This document shows, piece by piece, positions 61,744-64,000 of a stretch of 64,000 bases of DNA. The stretch is from positions 62,001 to 126,000 of the forward strand of contig JAHBSK010000009.1 of assembly GCA_019639175.1 (NCBI GenBank), read 5' to 3'. Each line of letters begins with the position of its first letter. Positions within the stretch are counted from its first letter, which is position 1. Below the pieces are notes generated by a model that had not been told where the DNA came from, did no database searches, and worked only from the letters and a program-made list of their open reading frames with translations. The translations under genes and the position numbers were made by a program. The DNA comes from Acidobacteriota bacterium (lineage in GTDB: Bacteria > Acidobacteriota > Blastocatellia > Pyrinomonadales > Pyrinomonadaceae).

Positions 61744-63990
61744 ATGAAGCGTGCGGTGTTGTCTTTGTCGTTGGTTTTTGTAGCGGTGCTGTTTTTGTAC
61801 GGGCAGAGCTATTTGCCTGTCATTGCAGAACATGCGGCGTGGTATGAGGCAGAGGGTTCAGGCTCTTCTGCAAAATTTGCCGGGACATCTTCTGAGCTTA
61901 CAAAGCAGGTCGAGATAGTGCGGACGGCTAACGGCGTGCCGCATATCAGGGCGGAGAATCTGAAGGCGGCGGGCTTTGCGCTGGCGTGGCTCCAGCTTGA
62001 GGATTACGGCACGAACACGGCGATGAACATATTGCGGGCAAGCGGACGTGCGGCGTCGGTGAACGGCTATGCGAGCCTGGATTCGGATTTTGCCGTCAGG
62101 CGCCAGCGTGAAAAAATACAGGACAAATACCCGACGCTGTCACAGGATGTCCGCGACGTTTACGAAGGCTTTGCCGAAGGTGTCAATCGCTTTATCGAAA
62201 TGCACAGGGCGGAATTTGCCGCCGGAATGCCGAACGATTTCACGGGATTTGACGTTGCCGCGACCGAGTTTGCACAGCCGAACGCCGGAAAGATACGCAG
62301 ATTTGTGAACAGCATGCGGCCCGCCGCCGAACGCGAGGACGCGGGCTGGTCAAACAACGAGGCCGACGACGCGGAAGAAGGAAACGGCCCTGACGACGGC
62401 TCAAATGCGTGGGCATTTGCCCCGAGCCGGACAAAGTCGGGCAAGGCAATTTTGCTCCGCAACCCGCACCTGAATTGGAACGCCGGATATTACGAAGCAC
62501 ACATGACCGTGCCGGGCAAGATAGATTTTTACGGCGATTTTCGCATCGGCGGGCCGTTCACGGTGATCGGCGGATTTAACAGACACCTCGGATTTTCGAC
62601 CACCAATAACCAGACCGATCTGGATGAGATCTACGCACTTGAGGCCGACCCTAACAACGCCGATCATTACATTTTTGACGGCGTATCAGTGCCGCTGTCG
62701 CGCGAGGTGTTCTCGATCCAGTTTCGCCACGGGAACGCGTTGTCAACCGAAACGCGCGAGTTTTGGACGTCAGACCTTGGACCTGTTATTCACCGCGCGA
62801 ACGGCAAGGTCTATATCTTCAAATTTGCCGGCGACGGCGAGATACGCGCCGGCGAACAGTTCCTGAAAATGATGCGCGCCGGATCGTATCGGGAATGGCG
62901 CGAGGCGATGAAGATGCGTGCGAGGATGAATTCGTACTTTACCTACGCCGACCGCGAGGGGAACATCTTTATCGTATGGAACGCCGCTTTGCCAAAGCTG
63001 CCGCATCCGAAAGTTGACGACCTGACCGCCATCGAGGCAAAGGGAATCAAGGACGTTTGGACGGAATACGTGCCGTTTGACGACCTGCCGCAGTGGTTCA
63101 GTCCGCCGGGCGGCTATGTGCATAACGAGAACAGTTCGCCGCATTATTCAAATGTTCGCGGCCCGGTCGTGACAGAGAACAAGTATCCCAACTTTGAGCC
63201 GCCGCGCCTTTCGCTGCGGTCGCAACTGGCGATACAGCTTATTGATAACGACGACAAATACAGCCTTGAGGATGTGGTCAAATTAAAGCACAGCTATCGC
63301 GCTCTGCTTGCCGACCGCGTAAAGGACGACCTGTTAAAAGCGGTCAGAGAAAGCAGCCCGACCGGCGACGTAGCCGCCGCTGCCGAGCTTTTGGGCAAGT
63401 GGGACAATACCACGTCGCACGAAAGCAAAGGTTCGGTGATATTTCAGGAATGGTGGCGGCATTACTCCGGCATAACGGAAAGCAACCGGACGGGTTTGCC
63501 TGATGCCCAGCGGTACGCAAAGGTTTGGGACGTGAAAGATCCGTTCAATACGCCTAGCGGCCTTGCCGACCCGAAACGCGCCGCTGCATCTTTTGCATGG
63601 GCCGTTGATGAAGTGAAGAAACGCTGGGGAAGCTATGACGTTGCGTGGGGCGAAGTTTACCGCGTGCGTCGCGGCACGGTCGATGAACCTGTCGGCGGTT
63701 GCGGCAACGACCTCGGCTGTTTTCGTATATTGACATATTCACGGCAGGACGACGGCAAAATGGCCGCGGTCGGCGGCGACGGTTGGGTCTTTGCGGTGGA
63801 ATTTGGCGATGTGCCGCGAGCGTATTCGGTGCTGGCATACGGCCAGAGCCGTTTGCCCGATTCGCCCTACCACGCCGATCAGGCCGCGATGTTCGCACGC
63901 GGCGAAATGAAGCCCGTCGCCTTTACCGAAGCCGACATCAACAAACAGGCGATAAAACGCTATCGCCCGGGCGAAAACAAGGTCAGGTAG
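61744..63990 (+). CDS. Penicillin acylase family protein, PvdQ/AHL-acylase-like
   Basis: A 748-residue secreted Ntn-hydrolase precursor. ATG 61744 gives a signal peptide (MKRAVLSLSLVFVAVLFLYG). The alpha chain is followed by the autoprocessing site DDGSNAWAF; Ser220 would become the N-terminal nucleophile of the beta chain. Beta-chain motifs (LLRNPHLNWNAGYYEAHMTVPG, GGFNRHLGFSTTNNQTD) are very close in layout to PvdQ and aculeacin acylases, which remove long acyl chains from homoserine lactones or lipopeptides. This suggests quorum-signal or acyl-amide hydrolysis. The gene is complete and ends 10 bp before the window end. Confidence 0.92.
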   Translation: MKRAVLSLSLVFVAVLFLYGQSYLPVIAEHAAWYEAEGSGSSAKFAGTSSELTKQVEIVRTANGVPHIRAENLKAAGFALAWLQLEDYGTNTAMNILRASGRAASVNGYASLDSDFAVRRQREKIQDKYPTLSQDVRDVYEGFAEGVNRFIEMHRAEFAAGMPNDFTGFDVAATEFAQPNAGKIRRFVNSMRPAAEREDAGWSNNEADDAEEGNGPDDGSNAWAFAPSRTKSGKAILLRNPHLNWNAGYYEAHMTVPGKIDFYGDFRIGGPFTVIGGFNRHLGFSTTNNQTDLDEIYALEADPNNADHYIFDGVSVPLSREVFSIQFRHGNALSTETREFWTSDLGPVIHRANGKVYIFKFAGDGEIRAGEQFLKMMRAGSYREWREAMKMRARMNSYFTYADREGNIFIVWNAALPKLPHPKVDDLTAIEAKGIKDVWTEYVPFDDLPQWFSPPGGYVHNENSSPHYSNVRGPVVTENKYPNFEPPRLSLRSQLAIQLIDNDDKYSLEDVVKLKHSYRALLADRVKDDLLKAVRESSPTGDVAAAAELLGKWDNTTSHESKGSVIFQEWWRHYSGITESNRTGLPDAQRYAKVWDVKDPFNTPSGLADPKRAAASFAWAVDEVKKRWGSYDVAWGEVYRVRRGTVDEPVGGCGNDLGCFRILTYSRQDDGKMAAVGGDGWVFAVEFGDVPRAYSVLAYGQSRLPDSPYHADQAAMFARGEMKPVAFTEADINKQAIKRYRPGENKVR

Positions 63991-64000
63991 CATCGCCGGC

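Overview
The window reads as a chromosomal segment of a Gram-negative, probably aerobic heterotroph with base composition close to balanced. Clues for an Acidobacteriota relative (Blastocatellia/Pyrinomonadaceae-like) are an Oar-type TonB-dependent receptor with an N-terminal carboxypeptidase-regulatory-like domain, several Tat-exported or secreted hydrolases, LptE, DUF1501, DUF1343, DUF1015 and penicillin-acylase families, and many intergenic hairpin repeats. The phylum is inferred from family content; no marker gene was aligned. No transposase, integrase, rRNA operon or CRISPR array was seen.

Region 1 (178-17639) is one co-directional carbohydrate locus: a sodium/solute symporter, an SDR dehydrogenase, a sugar-binding protein without signal peptide, a large TonB receptor, a GH38-like glycosidase, a Tat-exported six-hairpin glycosidase, a secreted esterase, an enolase-superfamily acid-sugar dehydratase, a secreted beta-propeller-like protein, a fumarylacetoacetase-family hydrolase and a second SDR. 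The SDR, dehydratase, SDR and FAH set fits a non-phosphorylating oxidative route from a (deoxy)sugar to pyruvate plus a short acid. Region 2 (17.7-23.6 kb) holds stress and unknown genes: a YggX-like protein with a zinc ribbon, a PrxQ peroxiredoxin, a DUF1501 protein, a methyltransferase, an orphan ParD-like antitoxin, and a ferredoxin-like gene bracketed by an inverted 29-bp repeat. Region 3 (23.6-38.3 kb) is core housekeeping: divergent argG/argH, tilS-ftsH, folP, lptE-holA, a PilT/PilU ATPase, thiE, queA, tRNA-Leu(CAA) and a pterin dehydratase. Region 4 (38.3-55.6 kb) mixes pdxH, a membrane protein with an HExxH motif, WalJ-like MBL, YegP, DUF1343, a HerA-like ATPase, a decayed DUF3052 gene, YjbQ, a K+-type membrane pyrophosphatase, carA, lepB, a class V aminotransferase and an ECF sigma factor. 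Region 5 (55.8-61.4 kb) is a small defence island: Abi_2 (HEPN), an MmeI-like type IIG restriction-methyltransferase and RhuM. The last gene is a PvdQ-like AHL/penicillin acylase.

The most unusual signal is repetitive DNA. The MmeI-like gene carries an in-frame array of 42-bp units whose core matches the inverted repeat around the ferredoxin-like gene 34 kb away, plus two in-frame copies of a 43-bp palindromic element. Many intergenic gaps hold long hairpins of unrelated sequence but common design: arms assembled from near-repeats of about 8-11 bases, often touching the ends of neighbouring genes.
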